The notes beneath the pieces were generated by a model, which saw only the letters and a program-made list of their open reading frames with translations, did no database searches and was not told the origin of the DNA. Of a stretch of DNA of 64,000 nt, positions 34,030 through 44,764 are shown in pieces; position 1 is the stretch's first letter; each line of letters begins with the position of its first letter. The translations under genes and the position numbers were made by a program. The DNA lies in contig WPIO01000018.1 in NCBI GenBank assembly GCA_009760855.2, forward strand, positions 342,001 through 406,000, given 5' to 3'. The stretch comes from Cristatella mucedo (Eukaryota > Bryozoa > Phylactolaemata > Cristatellidae).

Positions 34030-34760
34030 TAAGTCCGCGACTCTTGATCGAACGACTGAGGGCTCTCAGTGCTTTTCAAGCTTCGAATGCGCGCGAACTC
34101 TAGCGGCGGCGGCGGCGCTGGCGCAGGAGGCTGGGGCTGCTGCAAGGGTCGTGGCAGCATGCGGCGACGGTTCGGACGACGGGTCGTGCGAGCGGGCGCC
34201 GACTGGACGGAAACGGCGCAGCAGGCGCCGTGGGAGCGGGCCAACCGAGCCGGAGCGCGGTGGCTGACAGCGCGCGCGCACAGCATCCGAGCCTAGCGGC
34301 GCGGCGGTGGCGGCGCCGCCACGCGATGGGCAGCCGCCACCACCGCCGCTAGACGGAAGGAAGCTCCTCAATGCGCGCTCAGCAGCCGGCGCCGCCGCCA
34401 CGTCGCGGTCGCCGGCGCGGCGCGAGCCGCGCGCTAGATGCTGCGCTCGCTCTTCCGATTACACAGGGCAAACGCGTGCACATCTCCGGTTTGCACGAGT
34501 GAGCGCCGCCAGCACTCGCTGCGAAGCAAGCGGCGTTCGCTCGCTCGATCGCTCCGCTGAGACGCGGCGACGACTTTTTAGTTTCCCTCCTCCGCCACGT
34601 TAGTTGTGGCTCCACGTCTCTGATTTTCACGCCTCGGATTTAGCGTACCGCGGGCGGTTGGCACTGTGTTCAATGAGAGTCGCGACGCTCTTTGAATCTC
34701 GAAAATCAAGCGAGCGCGCTCCGGTTAATCTAGCATAGTGTATCTGCGGCCTGTCCGAGT
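34030..34760. promoter_or_regulatory. CpG-rich block
   Basis: High CpG density with GGCGGCGG runs (34,104-34,120), starting immediately after the satellite. Overlapping long frames on both strands are explained by base composition. Possible CpG island; no gene identified. Confidence 0.35.
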
Positions 34761-35129
34761 GTTAGGTGCCACGCTGCCGGCATCCGCTAGCAGGCTTTCG
34801 CCAAAAACACATTTGTGAAACAAGATATTGCATCGGGTTGCTAAAAATTTATTGCACTGAATGCCTTGGAAATATCAACATGCTGTATTTTCCAGACCAA
34901 CAAAAACTATGTTACTGAAGTACATATGGACAGCTTAGTTTTTAATTTTAATTTTTACCCGTACTTTCAGAGTCCTGAGTGCGTCTGCATTGTATGGATA
35001 GCGGAGCGCGTAAGTCCGCGCGGTGCGTTTGGTAGAAACAATTTTATAATTTTCAGTCGATGACAAAATACAATATGTTGAAATCTGTGCAATAACAATA
35101 ACAGTGCATTGTATCTTTTGAAATAAAAA
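34761..35129. other. Unassigned AT-rich spacer
   Basis: No recognisable feature between two CpG-rich blocks. Confidence 0.4.
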
Positions 35130-35830
35130 CAAATTGCCGTCGCGTCAGATGAGCGGCGCGGCGGCGCTCAGCGACGCGCGGCCGGCGTCGCAGCGAACCT
35201 CAACTCGCAGGTCAGTAATCGCCACCGCCGTGTCTCCTATCAACTGCCGCCGCAGCCGACGTGCCGAGGCGGCCGCTTCGCGCGGTCCGCCGTCGAAGCC
35301 GACCGCCGCCGCCCCCGCCGCCGTTGTGTACGCATCCGGCACTGCGAAGCAGTGCTCGTCGAAAGACAGGTGCGACAGTTCACCTCCTGCGGTAAAAGCG
35401 AGTGCGACCCGTTGAAAAGATCGCGTCACCTTTATCGCAGACGTCCTTTGCACGCCCGCACGCGACCTCTTCGTTTAGCAGCCGAGCGACGGCGCGAAGG
35501 TCGCGGGCGCGCGCGCTCACCGCTAGCCTTTAGCTGAGAAATATGAGCGCCACCGGCCGGCGCCGCGTTACCTCTGCTCAGGTAGCCCATTGCCGCCTTC
35601 CGATGTTTAGGTGGCAGCACCCGTCAGCACCTTTGACCGCTGAGCAGAGAGCGCTCAGCGAGAGCGAGAGCGTGCCAGCGCTTGCTGTGAGGCAAGCCGC
35701 TCAGCGTGGCGGCGGACCGGCTAGGCGTCCCGCTTTTATGATGCTGCACGTTTGCCTCCGACTAAACCGAAACGTCCAAAATACGCGAGCCTGAGTCACG
35801 GTTGGCTGCGTGGCTTACGTCACACAGCGG
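35130..35830. promoter_or_regulatory. CpG-rich block
   Basis: A second dense CpG block; frames on both strands without domain signatures. It ends before the AG tract at 35,920. Confidence 0.35.
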
Positions 35831-35919
35831 CCTTCAAAGAAGGCCACGTGTGCCACTGTATTCTAGCCGAGGTGCCTGGAGCTACAGCCTCCGAAGCCGC
35901 TCCGATTTCCTCCTCTGAG

Positions 35920-35928
35920 GAGAGATAA

Positions 35929-36000
<72 letters not shown>

Positions 36001-36214
36001 TAGAGAGAAGAGAGCGAGAGAGAGATAGAGAGAAGAGAGCGAGAGAGAGATAGAGAGAAGGGAGAGAGAGAGAGAAGAGAGCGAGAGAGAGAGAGAGAAG
36101 AGAGCGAGAGAGAGAGAGAGCGAGAGAGAGCGAGAGAGAGAGAGAGAGAGAGGGAGAGAAAGAGGGAGAGAAAGAGGGAGCGAGAGAGACAGAGAGAAAG
36201 ACAGACAGAGAGAG

Positions 36215-36259
<45 letters not shown>

Positions 36260-36289
36260 AGCAAGAGAGAAAGACAGAGACAGAGACAG

Positions 36290-36366
<77 letters not shown>

Positions 36367-36385
36367 GCGAGAGAGACAAAGAGGT
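35920..36385 (+). repeat. AG-rich microsatellite, compound
   Basis: About 460 bp of purine-rich plus strand: long AG runs (35,934-35,993 and 36,295-36,353) with GAGAAGAGAGCGAG, GGGAGAGAAAGA and ACACAC variants between. Frames here are repeat translations. Confidence 0.95.
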
Positions 36386-36905
36386 ATTACTTTTGCGGGC
36401 GCGCTCCACTGCCTGCGTCAACGCGTTTTGCAGTCGTCGCCGCTACAAGGCCTCCGTGCATGCCGGAGACTCGATCACAGCTGGTGCGATTAACGGGCGC
36501 TGTGAACCACAGATATTGAGATTAGCTACTTCGCTTCGTAAGAAAAAGAAGGAGCCGAGGAACGCGGATGCTACCTGCGCGCGGGCCAGTGAGTGGCTGT
36601 GTAAGTATTGCATGCGCGACCGCTCACGGCTCGCAATGGAGCGATCGCAACTCTATCCGATCGGGCTGGCAATTGCGCTGTGCCAGTGGAGAATGCCAGG
36701 CGTCTAGCGGATGGCAGAGCGTGAGCCAGGCTGAATCGACAGTGCGCAGCATGTTGAAAAACGAATCTCTCGCCTGAGGCTGAGCATCTCTGCCCTGGGG
36801 CAAACGCCGGTTTCCGGGTCCCCATACGGGAGGAACCGTAGCGATAGAAATAATAGTAGTGCAATTGCATGGCACCAGAGGAGAACTTATCTCTATTCTA
36901 TATAT
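36386..36905. other. Unassigned sequence between microsatellites
   Basis: Moderately GC-rich. A 104-codon frame at 36,393-36,707 has no recognisable motif. Confidence 0.4.
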
Positions 36906-36909
36906 ATAC

Positions 36910-37245
36910 AGACAAAGACAGAGACAGAGACAGAGACAGAGACAGAGACAGAGACAGAGACAGAGACAGAGACAGAGACAGAGACAGAGACAGAGACAGA
37001 GACAGAGACAGAGACAGAGACAGAGACAGAGACAGAGACAGAGACAGAGACAGAGACAGAGACAGAGACAGAGACAGAGACAGAGACAGAGACAGAGACA
37101 GAGACAGAGACAGAGACAGAGACAGAGACAGAGACAGAGACAGAGACAGAGACAGAGACAGAGACAGAGACAGAGACAGAGACAGAGACAGAGACAGAGA
37201 CGACAGAGACAGAGAGCGAGAGAGAGAGAACGAGAGAACAGCGTC
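36910..37245 (+). repeat. (ACAGAG)n hexanucleotide tract
   Basis: About 48 near-perfect copies of the hexamer (36,916-37,199), then a degenerating AG-rich end. The frames reading RQRQ, RDRD and SVSV are translations of the repeat, not proteins. Its regularity suggests recent expansion. Confidence 0.97.
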
Positions 37246-38082
37246 TTACGTGCTCTGCAGCAGCTAATCGGTGAGCCCAGGATAATAACAAACGAGGTGC
37301 GTAGCTCGCAGAATGGCAGGAAATTCTACCGACACTCGCTGAGATCTTTCGCAAGCTTCCGCCTGCAAGAGCCGCGACGGAGGCTGCAGGCAGGATAGAG
37401 CGGGTGTCGGCGCATCGGCGGCGGTGGCAGCTCAAGGTGGAGAGCTCGGGGCGTGGACCTCTGACTTCATGGACACTGGCGAACGCGCTCTGCAGTCGCT
37501 GACGAGTGTTCGGGAGACGCATCGCGTAGCCAGGAGTGAAGGGAACTGCCTACAGCAGCTCAGAATTTGAGAGCAACTTTAGCTTAGCTTTAGAGAGTAG
37601 CAAGCGCTCGCCCAGGCATCGCTGCTTTGCTGCGACGCGACGACTCCTTTTGGTAGCAGCGAGCAGCACGTGCAAACTCACGTGCTGCTCGCTGCCCTTT
37701 TGCCTTTCAGCCGCACGATCCTCGTTCTGCGAATCGAGCCTGTAGCGACGCACGCGCCGCCTGTAGCGAGAAGCCTTCAGACGCGCGAGTCGCTTTCGCG
37801 CTCGACGACTTCTTTCTGTTCTAGCTGCTGGCTGGAGGCCAGCGGAGGTCAGGGGTCGCAGCTGAAATGTCCGCTCCCGCACGCGTGCACTCCAGTCCCG
37901 GCTGCAGCTCGCATTCCGCTGAGCAGCAGGCATCGCCAACAAATCGGCTGCATATCTCGTAATAAACTGATGAATGTCAATCTCTTACAACTGAAATCAC
38001 GGTCCTCCTACCAGATCGCATCGACGCAGCTTGAAATGGCCTTTACCTTCTCGGAGAGTTCATCTAGCCATTTGGACAACGT
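37246..38082. other. Unassigned GC-moderate sequence
   Basis: It contains a short inverted repeat around 37,655-37,695 (CGAGCAGCACGTG and CACGTGCTGCTCG), able to form a hairpin. No protein domain is recognised in the frames of up to 138 codons. Confidence 0.4.
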
Positions 38083-38155
38083 TTAGTGACCGCAGATAGA
38101 TTAAGTTCTCAGATGGCGCTCTACAAATCTTTCATTCTAATTATTATCATTAGAG
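38083..38155 (+). mobile_element. LINE-1/SINE 3' tail fragment
   Basis: AGATTAAGTTCTCAGATGGC followed by GCTCTACAAAT and an ATTATTATC tail resembles the 3' box shared by LINE-1 and SINE family 2. Confidence 0.55.
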
Positions 38156-38189
38156 GATACCAAGAAGAAATAACTCCGTTAGATTTCTC

Positions 38190-38260
38190 GCTAGAATAAG
38201 GTGCTCGCCTTTATCCACCAAGGTCGGTGGTGGGCGTACGCCCTGCGGCATGTGTAAATG
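38190..38260 (+). mobile_element. Damaged SINE family 2 head
   Basis: AATAAGGTGCTCGCC, CCAAGGTCGGTGGTGGG and TGCGGCATGTGTAAA parallel the tRNA-like head at 27,985-28,060. The tail is replaced directly by LINE-2 sequence. Confidence 0.55.
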
Positions 38261-38261
38261 T

Positions 38262-38580
38262 CATGCAGGTCCCAGACTGTGGAACTCGCTTCCACAATTC
38301 TTATGCAACGACAACTACTCTCCTACTGCCGACTATGGCTCATTCTTGCCAGCGGTCATGAGCTGCTACTTCTATGCTACTCACTACCTCAACTGCTCTC
38401 CTGACTCTGCTATGCTTCCCACTTTCTCTTTGTTGCGTGAGATGAAGTCTGTTGGCTACCGAATACGTACCGAAAGCCGCTTAGGCTGTGAGTGTACTAT
38501 ACAAAACTCTCCTGCGTAACACCCGCATGGTCTTTATGACTTTGTGGAGTTACAGACGGAGATATATGCATACAGATTAG
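38262..38580 (+). mobile_element. LINE-2 C-terminal coding region and 3' UTR
   Basis: The plus strand reads GPRLWNSLPQFL (38,268 onward), the conserved end of many CR1/L2-type ORF2 proteins. It continues through about 38,430 and passes into the GTTGGCTACCGAA... 3' block (38,450-38,570). This links the short GTTGGCTACC elements at 21,829 and 49,775 to a LINE family distinct from LINE-1. A diverged antisense copy lies at 58,870-59,350. Confidence 0.7.
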
Positions 38581-39077
38581 GTACACCAAGGACGCGATAC
38601 AGATGCATTATGGTCTTCTAGAAACTGCATGTGCGGTGGAGAGTACGCTTGCCAATTCGCAAGCGGCGGCACGCACAATTCTACTGCGAAGAAGTATACG
38701 GAAGAGTCTGTATACGGACAAAACAAATGCTGTGAGATCCTGGACGGAACTTTAGCGTGTTTTTAAATGACGTCAAGCCGTGAGGAAGTCGAAGGATTTT
38801 TTAGCTTAAACAGAATACACAGCCTCGGAAAAAATGGGAAGTTGGTTATAAGCCCAGATAAATGCCCGTAGTCGAAGGTGTGTGATGCCTAACTAGTGGC
38901 CCGAGACCAAACCTTTCCCATAGATTGAACGGAGCAAGAGATTGAAGGAAGAGAGGATAGCAAGACCTTTGCACAAAATTTTGCACAGACCTTTGCACAG
39001 ACTTTTGGCCCAGACTTTTTCACAGACTTTTGCACAGTCTTTAGCACTAACTGTAAACATTTTATCTCACAGGCTGA
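38581..39077. other. Unassigned; contains CAGACTTTTGCA tandem motif
   Basis: A short tandem motif (variants of CACAGACTTTTG) occurs four to five times at 38,980-39,040. Nothing else is recognised. Confidence 0.5.
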
Positions 39078-39180
39078 GTAGTTAAGCCGCAATGGCTCAC
39101 TGGGTACGGCAATTGCTTTTCGCGACCTCGGTCCGGAGGTGTTGAGTTCGAGCTAGACAGTGGATCTTGAAATTAATTTC
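39078..39180 (+). mobile_element. SINE family 1, head only
   Basis: CAATGGCTCACTGGGTACGG, TTTTCGCGACCTCGGTCCG and GAGGTGTTGAGTTCGAGCTA match the head of the SINE at 51,245 and the one in the copy F tRNA. The body is lost after about 39,180. Confidence 0.7.
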
Positions 39181-40296
39181 GATGCTACTTGTAGGTAACT
39201 TGTGAAGCTTATTTAGACTGGTGCGATGTTACTCCTACGCAGCTGAGGAGGTACCGGCTGAGCTTCTGAGTTTTGAACTAGTTAACAATATCAATAAAAG
39301 GCTAGGAGGACCAGGGCATTGAATGCAGAGAATTACAGCCATCTATGCGTGCTATATAAAAAGTTCGTGAAATAGCTCAGCTATCGCGGTCAGCTGCTCA
39401 GGAAGGCGTCCGCAAACCACGACGACGGAAGGCGTTGTCGTTTCACGTGGAGCAGACTTTCTCTCTACCGCACCACTGGGACACACTGCCGGAGCTAAGC
39501 TGATCTCCTTCAGTCGCAGCCATTCTACTGAAATTGCTGACTGAGGTGGAGAAAAATAGAGCAGCCACAACAGCCAGCTTTCAGCTTTGAGCTTTAGCAA
39601 TTGAGCCCCTTAGTATTGCTCTCGGTTTCGTCGATCGATAAATTATTTTCATTTGTCGACTCTTCAGTAGATGTGGGTAATGGACGGAAATGTTCTTAAA
39701 GTTACGTACTGCTCATGAACTCTTCTCAGCGATACTGCCAAGTACTTCCCAACCTAATGCACACGCGTGCGTATGTCGAAATATCGAATATCTCAATAAG
39801 GCTTTTATAAAATTTATATAATATTTATTATCAAAATAGGCTACATAGCTGCCCGCTCTACAAGCTCTAATTTGATCATTGTAACACAATAGGTCACTGA
39901 GCCCAAACACTTGCAGGTCACTAAGGAACAGTTCGTAGGCTGAAGGGAATCTAGAAATAAATCCTAGAAATAAATGTGAAACCCTGTGAGCGCGGAAAGC
40001 CCAGCTTGCTCTCCGACGCTCATTTGACCGCTCGTTGGCTGCAGTGCAACTAAGTGCAAAGGGCACCGGGCGCTGACCAGAGTTAACTAGCGAGCAGCTC
40101 TCCTGTGTTCGCTCGCTACGCATACTACCTGGAAACCGCTGTTCGGAGCTAGACACTAACAACTACTAGCTTGCCAGCTGAAATACCGCCAAGCTGTCTT
40201 ACTGCGAGCTGGACCGGCTCTAGGCTGCGTTGCTCAGGTCACCAGTGGCGACTGGCCAGCGACGGACTGCAGCGCTCTGTGGAGCGTAACTGATTA
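39181..40296. other. Unassigned sequence
   Basis: Frames up to 149 codons (39,713-40,162, minus strand) show no recognisable domain. No repeats identified. Confidence 0.4.
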
Positions 40297-40378
40297 GAAT
40301 GTAAAGCGCCTAGAAAGAGATTGAGTTCTCTGAGGGGGCTTTATCAAGTGAATCATTGTTATTATTATTAATATTACT
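40297..40378 (+). mobile_element. LINE-1 3' tail
   Basis: ATGTAAAGCGCCTAGAAAGA, then GATTGAGTTCTCTGAGGGGG, then CTTTATCAAGTG and an ATT-rich tail: a well preserved but very short 5'-truncated copy. Confidence 0.85.
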
Positions 40379-41183
40379 CGTGTCTGCGACAACGAAGACC
40401 TCCAGTCACGCACATCTACCAATCAGTACGCAAAGAATGCGAAGGCTAAATACGCTGCCGAACGTACAAACGTAGCCCAAACGGCCATGCGCTGAACAAG
40501 TGAACATCTCCAAACGTATGAATAAAAATCTCCAGCTGCTGCCTAAATAAAGCCCACGCTTAGATGCGCAAGTTTTTATTTTTAAGGATGGCGGTATTCA
40601 CAAATCACCTAAAACCTCTTGAGAACGCAATGTGGAGGTTCCTTTATGCAGTGGTTTACACCAGAATTATAAGGACTGACGTGACAGGGAAAGGATCGCA
40701 CTTTTTTGTGAGTCACTGTGCGGAAACATTCTACAGAGCGCCTTTTAGTGGCCCTACGTCAGGCAGCTTACCGTTCATTCAGCCACTCGCCGTCGCCAGA
40801 CTGCTTGAACGGCGGAAGCTTGATTGCGATCGGCACCTAAAATTAGCCAGCAACTCGTTTTCCCCGACCCATTTCAAGCAGACGGCAGTAGCATCTTGAT
40901 GCTCCTGACTTGCGAATTATCTACTTGGTTTGATTAAGTGGATTCACGAATTATCTAGTCACGCTAGATCTAAAGGACTGATTAAAGAATTTACTGACTC
41001 ATCTGCACTGATGCAAATCGAACGCTCAGAGTGTGCTACTGCTGATCGTTCAGTAATTACGCCCGCCGCCACCGCCTGCGGCACTGACATTCTGAAGAGC
41101 CATTAGTCACATCAAACGGCTTGGCTAATAGGCCCACGCATCCTAGCCTTGCGAACGTGAGCCACCGCCACAGCTTCCGGGTT
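40379..41183. other. Unassigned sequence
   Basis: A 111-codon frame at 40,564-40,899 shows no motif I recognise. No repeats seen up to the AG tract. Confidence 0.4.
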
Positions 41184-41792
<609 letters not shown>

Positions 41793-42040
41793 AGAGAAAC
41801 GTTTTCGTGAAAGCCTAAATACGGCTGGGCAGACCCATACGTACGTACGGCTCTTTCACTGCACCAAGCGCCACCTTGCGGCGCTTGAGGAGAACGAGCC
41901 AAGAACTTCGGCGTTTCTTCTTCTCCTTCCGCTTGCGACCCAGCGTCTTATCCCAGATCTGCAGGCACGTTACCAGCGAGCAGGCGCAGTGTGCAGGCGC
42001 GAGTGTGCAGGTGCGTTACCTGCGAGCGACGCCGGCTGTC
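41793..42040. other. Unassigned sequence upstream of the gypsy element
   Basis: It contains GTGCAGGCGCGAGTGTGCAG-type short repeats (41,990-42,015). It does not match the first 150 bp of the 3' LTR, so the 5' LTR is truncated at about 42,041. Confidence 0.45.
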
Positions 42041-42160
42041 GTTAGCATTCGCTTTAGCGCTCGCGAGGCACTAGTTCCCTCTTAAGAAACAAAGAAGAAC
42101 AACTGGCTTGAAAGCCCACGTGGCCATTCGGTTTTCAGAATGGCAGGGAGCTAAATCAGC
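42041..42160 (+). repeat. Gypsy-1 5' LTR, truncated
   Basis: The block from GTTAGCATTCGCT (42,041) through GAGGCACTAGTTCC, AAAGAAGAAC and CTTGAAAGCCCACG to GGCCATTCGG matches 47,633-47,725 of the 3' LTR at roughly 80% by eye. The first part of the LTR, including the TGTTGACA start, is missing here. Confidence 0.8.
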
Positions 42161-42199
42161 AGATTTCATGAATTACACGCTCGCCAGCTGGTAAATTAC

Positions 42200-42660
42200 A
42201 TGCTCGCAAGCGGTGCGGTGTATAAACCAGCGGCCACACGAACGGCTATCATTCTACACTATGCCGGCTCAGCTGTTTTTGAGCTCTCGGAGCAATTCAC
42301 TTACGATAAGGACTCCGACAGCAATAATCCATACAAAGTCATAGAAAAGATTGAAGCATATTGCACTCCGCAGAAAAGTGAAGTAATTCAAAGCTACCGA
42401 TTTTGTTATATGCAATACACTGCACCGTTTGACTCGTTTCTGTCGGCGTTTCGCTCACAGGCGAAACTGTGCAATTTTAAGGACCCAGATCGAATGATGA
42501 GGGAAAAATTGGTTTTCAGCATAGAGCGCCCGTTGCAAGAACTGCTTCTACAGAATTTGGTCTGATTCTGCAGGCAGCAACTGATATTTGCCGCTAGTTG
42601 AAAGCACTTGCAAAACAGTGCATTAAATGAGCAATCCGGCTTCGAGTGGTCATGGCCCCA
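42200..42660 (+). pseudogene. Gypsy-1 gag (capsid region)
   Basis: The 121-codon frame at 42,200-42,565 resembles the capsid region of Ty3/gypsy Gag: YKVIEKIEAYCTPQKSEV, then FLSAFRSQAKLCNFKDPDRM and REKLVFSI. It is followed after a stop by QAATDICR-like text. Gag forms the particle that packages the element's RNA. The start is uncertain because the 5' leader is damaged. An LTR interrupts the gene before the zinc knuckles. Confidence 0.75.
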
Positions 42661-42717
42661 CCAGCCAAATTGAGACGGTGGTTGTGCGGTTTGATTATGT
42701 GCAGGCCGGTACAGCTC

Positions 42718-42994
42718 CTTTCCTAAATAGCTGTTGGGAGCATCATTGAGAGGGGCCTGTATGCAGCTGTGATCAGCTTCTAATGAGGCGTGGACACAGG
42801 CCGATAATCCACTGGTGAACAGACTGTGGATTCACCATCGGGGTCGGCCAATGCACAGCCGTGGTCGAGGAGAGGGCATTTGAGTGGGAGATAGGGGCGA
42901 GGAATTCGTGCTCAGCTCCGCTCTGTGAGTCGTATAATAAACTGTTGGTGTTGGTCTTGGGCCAGTGGTTAATTGCTGAGCGAACAAAACTACA
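42718..42994 (+). mobile_element. Gypsy-2-family LTR (older subfamily) inserted in gypsy-1 gag
   Basis: From AGCTGTTGGGAGCATC to GAGCGAACAAAACTACA it parallels the solo LTR at about 4037-4395, including the GGATTCACCATC block and the ATAATAAACTGTTGGTGTTG poly(A)-signal region. It has only one copy of the segment that is duplicated in the other two LTRs, and it lacks the first 40 or so bases. No clear target duplication found. Gag-like sequence resumes right after it. Confidence 0.75.
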
Positions 42995-42999
42995 GGCTG

Positions 43000-43215
43000 C
43001 AGAGCCGCAGAGTCGGCAGCAGTTCTCGCGTGACATGAGACGACCGCGGGGAAACCCGAATGCTGCAACGCCTGGACCGAAAAAGCTGGACTGTCGAAAT
43101 TGTGGTCGGAGACACGGAGCGTCGCAAGCAGATTGCCCAGCTCAATGACGCCACTGCCACAAGTGCAACGGTCTTCACCCTGTCAGTCGGCACTACCGGG
43201 CTCTACTGCACTATG
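43000..43215 (+). pseudogene. Gypsy-1 nucleocapsid: two zinc knuckles
   Basis: The first knuckle reads CRNCGRRHGASQADCPA (Cys codons at 43,092, 43,101 and 43,134), the second CHKCNGLH (Cys codons at 43,155 and 43,164, His at 43,176). Both are in one frame, separated by a single TGA at 43,146-43,148. Zinc knuckles of this kind bind the element's RNA. The second lacks a clear final cysteine. Confidence 0.75.
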
Positions 43216-43289
43216 TGCAGAGAGTTGACGACGCCGTGGCAGATGAAGATGCGGTTCAAATGTTTTTGGTTGGAGCCGGCTGTCAGAAC

Positions 43290-43575
43290 ACTCGCATTAC
43301 GGCCCTGACGGTGGTCAACTATGCCGAAACTTGTTTCCAGCTAGACACTGACGCTGACGTCAACACCATCAATCAACGTTTTGTCCGGAAACAACAGATA
43401 TCGGTACGACCCAAGGTCTTACATCTTGGGATGGCGGCTCTGTGGTTCCAATCGGGACAGCCGACTTTGACGTGACGAACCCGACGGCAGGTAGCACAAC
43501 TGTCGTGCCGTTTATCGTTGTGTCCGGCGGCCTTACGTGCTTGCTTGGTTTGAGGGCTATTCAAGTCACGGGACT
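43290..43575 (+). pseudogene. Gypsy-1 protease (retropepsin-like), active site altered
   Basis: CFQLDTDADVNTI (from about 43,332) aligns with the retropepsin active-site region, normally D-[ST]-G. The glycine codon is GAC here (43,350-43,352), giving DTD. The C-terminal LLGLRAIQ region is at about 43,540-43,563 in a shifted frame. Such an enzyme would process Gag-Pol; this copy should be inactive. Confidence 0.75.
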
Positions 43576-43988
43576 TATAGTTTGGTTGCACATCAGAGAG
43601 CCAGCCGATGCCCAACACCAACAGTTTATTCCCAACACACGGAGCCCAAGAGCGCACGGCTCCCCTCAGCCCCTGCCCTCACACGACTCCCCTCCTCTGG
43701 TCGACTCCCATGACTCATCGACCACAACTGTGCACCGGCCGACCCTGATGGTGAATTCACCATCTGGCCACCAGCTGGTCCATGCCACATCAAAGGCGAA
43801 CCACAGCAGTTAACTGGCCGACCCTGATGGTGAATCCACCATCTGGCCACCAGCTGGTTACCGGCCTGTGTCCATACCACATCACAGGCGGACCACAGCT
43901 GTGCACCGGCCCCTCTCGGTGGTGCTTCTAACAGCTCACCAGTAGCTTATCAGAGTAGCCTGCATACGATACATACATACGAACTACA
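43576..43988 (-). repeat. Gypsy-2 3' LTR
   Basis: Homologous along its length to the solo LTR at 3991-4395, including the internal tandem duplication (43,735-43,905). It starts TGTAGTTCGTATGTATGTA on the minus strand. Its outer end is mutated (TATAG on the plus strand where the solo LTR has TGTCG). Confidence 0.85.
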
Positions 43989-44141
43989 CGCTCCCTTGAC
44001 CTTACGGTCACAAGTCAGGAGCCGGCATACAATACATACATACATCCGTACATACGAACTAAACGCTCCCTTGACCTTAAGGTCACAAGTTTGCAGCACC
44101 AACACATGTAGCTGCAAGGTACAGAGCAGCAATGAGCAAGT

Positions 44142-44690
44142 CTATCCGGTCAGGACATAGTCGTCGTACCGGCAGGGAAGTGTCATAGCGCGCCTGGGCC
44201 GCTGTACTGGTTCAGCTCTGTCCCCTTCAGGTGCAAGGGGCGCCTCTTCCTGCCCTGGTACGAGGCGCAAGTCGGACACCTGGCGACGCACACCGTCGAT
44301 CTCGATTCCCACGCCCTGCCCCTCACTTATTACCGTACCCTCGGGCCACTCGGTCGTGCAACGAGCGCCGGCAGGCTTCACAAAGACTCGCTGGCCGACA
44401 GCATATTGAGCAGTCCTCGGGCCCTGATCTGTCTGTGCTCTGAAGAGGGGGCTTTTCTACTCATAGGAGAACAGCCTTCTGCAGGGTACCTATTCCTCGT
44501 GCAACCCGGCTGTTGGCGAGATGTTGTACCAATACACCATCATCAGGACGTTCTTGCCCGTGCGAGCCGCCATTACCTTGATGGTCCTGTGGTTTCGCTC
44601 AACGATGCCGTTGCCGGAGGGTTTATAGGCGCAACGGTATATGGGCTCCACGCCCCAACGGTCGCAAAGACTGCGAAGAGCTGTTGTACA
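44142..44690 (-). pseudogene. Gypsy-2 integrase, C-terminal part
   Basis: The minus strand reads LCDRWGVEPIYRCAYKPSGN and GIVERNHRTIK (around 44,560-44,680), the end of the integrase catalytic core with its glutamate, then WYNISP. Further on (44,381-44,142) it reads PAGARCTTEWPEGTVISEGQ and VSDLRLVPG, a C-terminal domain typical of a gypsy lineage. The upstream catalytic aspartates, RT and protease are absent, removed by the deletion next to the LTR start. Confidence 0.82.
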
Positions 44691-44752
44691 TACATACATA
44701 CGTACATACATACGTATATACATATACATATGTATATACATACGTACATACG
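44690..44752. repeat. TACA/TATA tetranucleotide stretch at the gypsy-2 deletion joint
   Basis: Runs of TACATACATACG and TATATACATATACATATG lie between the LTR start and the integrase. The LTR start itself is GTATGTATGTA-rich, so slippage or recombination in this motif may have caused the deletion. Confidence 0.8.
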
Positions 44753-44764
44753 AACTACAGGAAT

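Larger units (their letters stand above)
43576..44759 (-). mobile_element. Gypsy-2: internally deleted LTR element nested antisense in gypsy-1
   Basis: The minus strand starts at 44,759 with TGTAGTTCGTATG (LTR start) and passes a TACA/TATA-rich stretch. Directly after that comes an integrase fragment (44,690-44,142), then two copies of a CTTGTGACC-TAAGGTCAAGGG block and a full LTR (43,988-43,576). The flanks GGACT (43,571-43,575) and GGAAT (44,760-44,764) are a 4/5 match and the right size for a gypsy-type target duplication. The gypsy-1 frame continues across the insertion if one flank and the insert are discounted. Most of the internal region is missing. Confidence 0.82.

Noticed and set aside
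36859-37522. Long RQRQ, RDRD and SVSV frames up to 209 codons
   Set aside because: They are direct translations of the ACAGAG hexamer tract.
40564-40899. 111-codon plus-strand frame
   Set aside because: No recognisable motif, splice signal or homology in the window; cannot be distinguished from chance.
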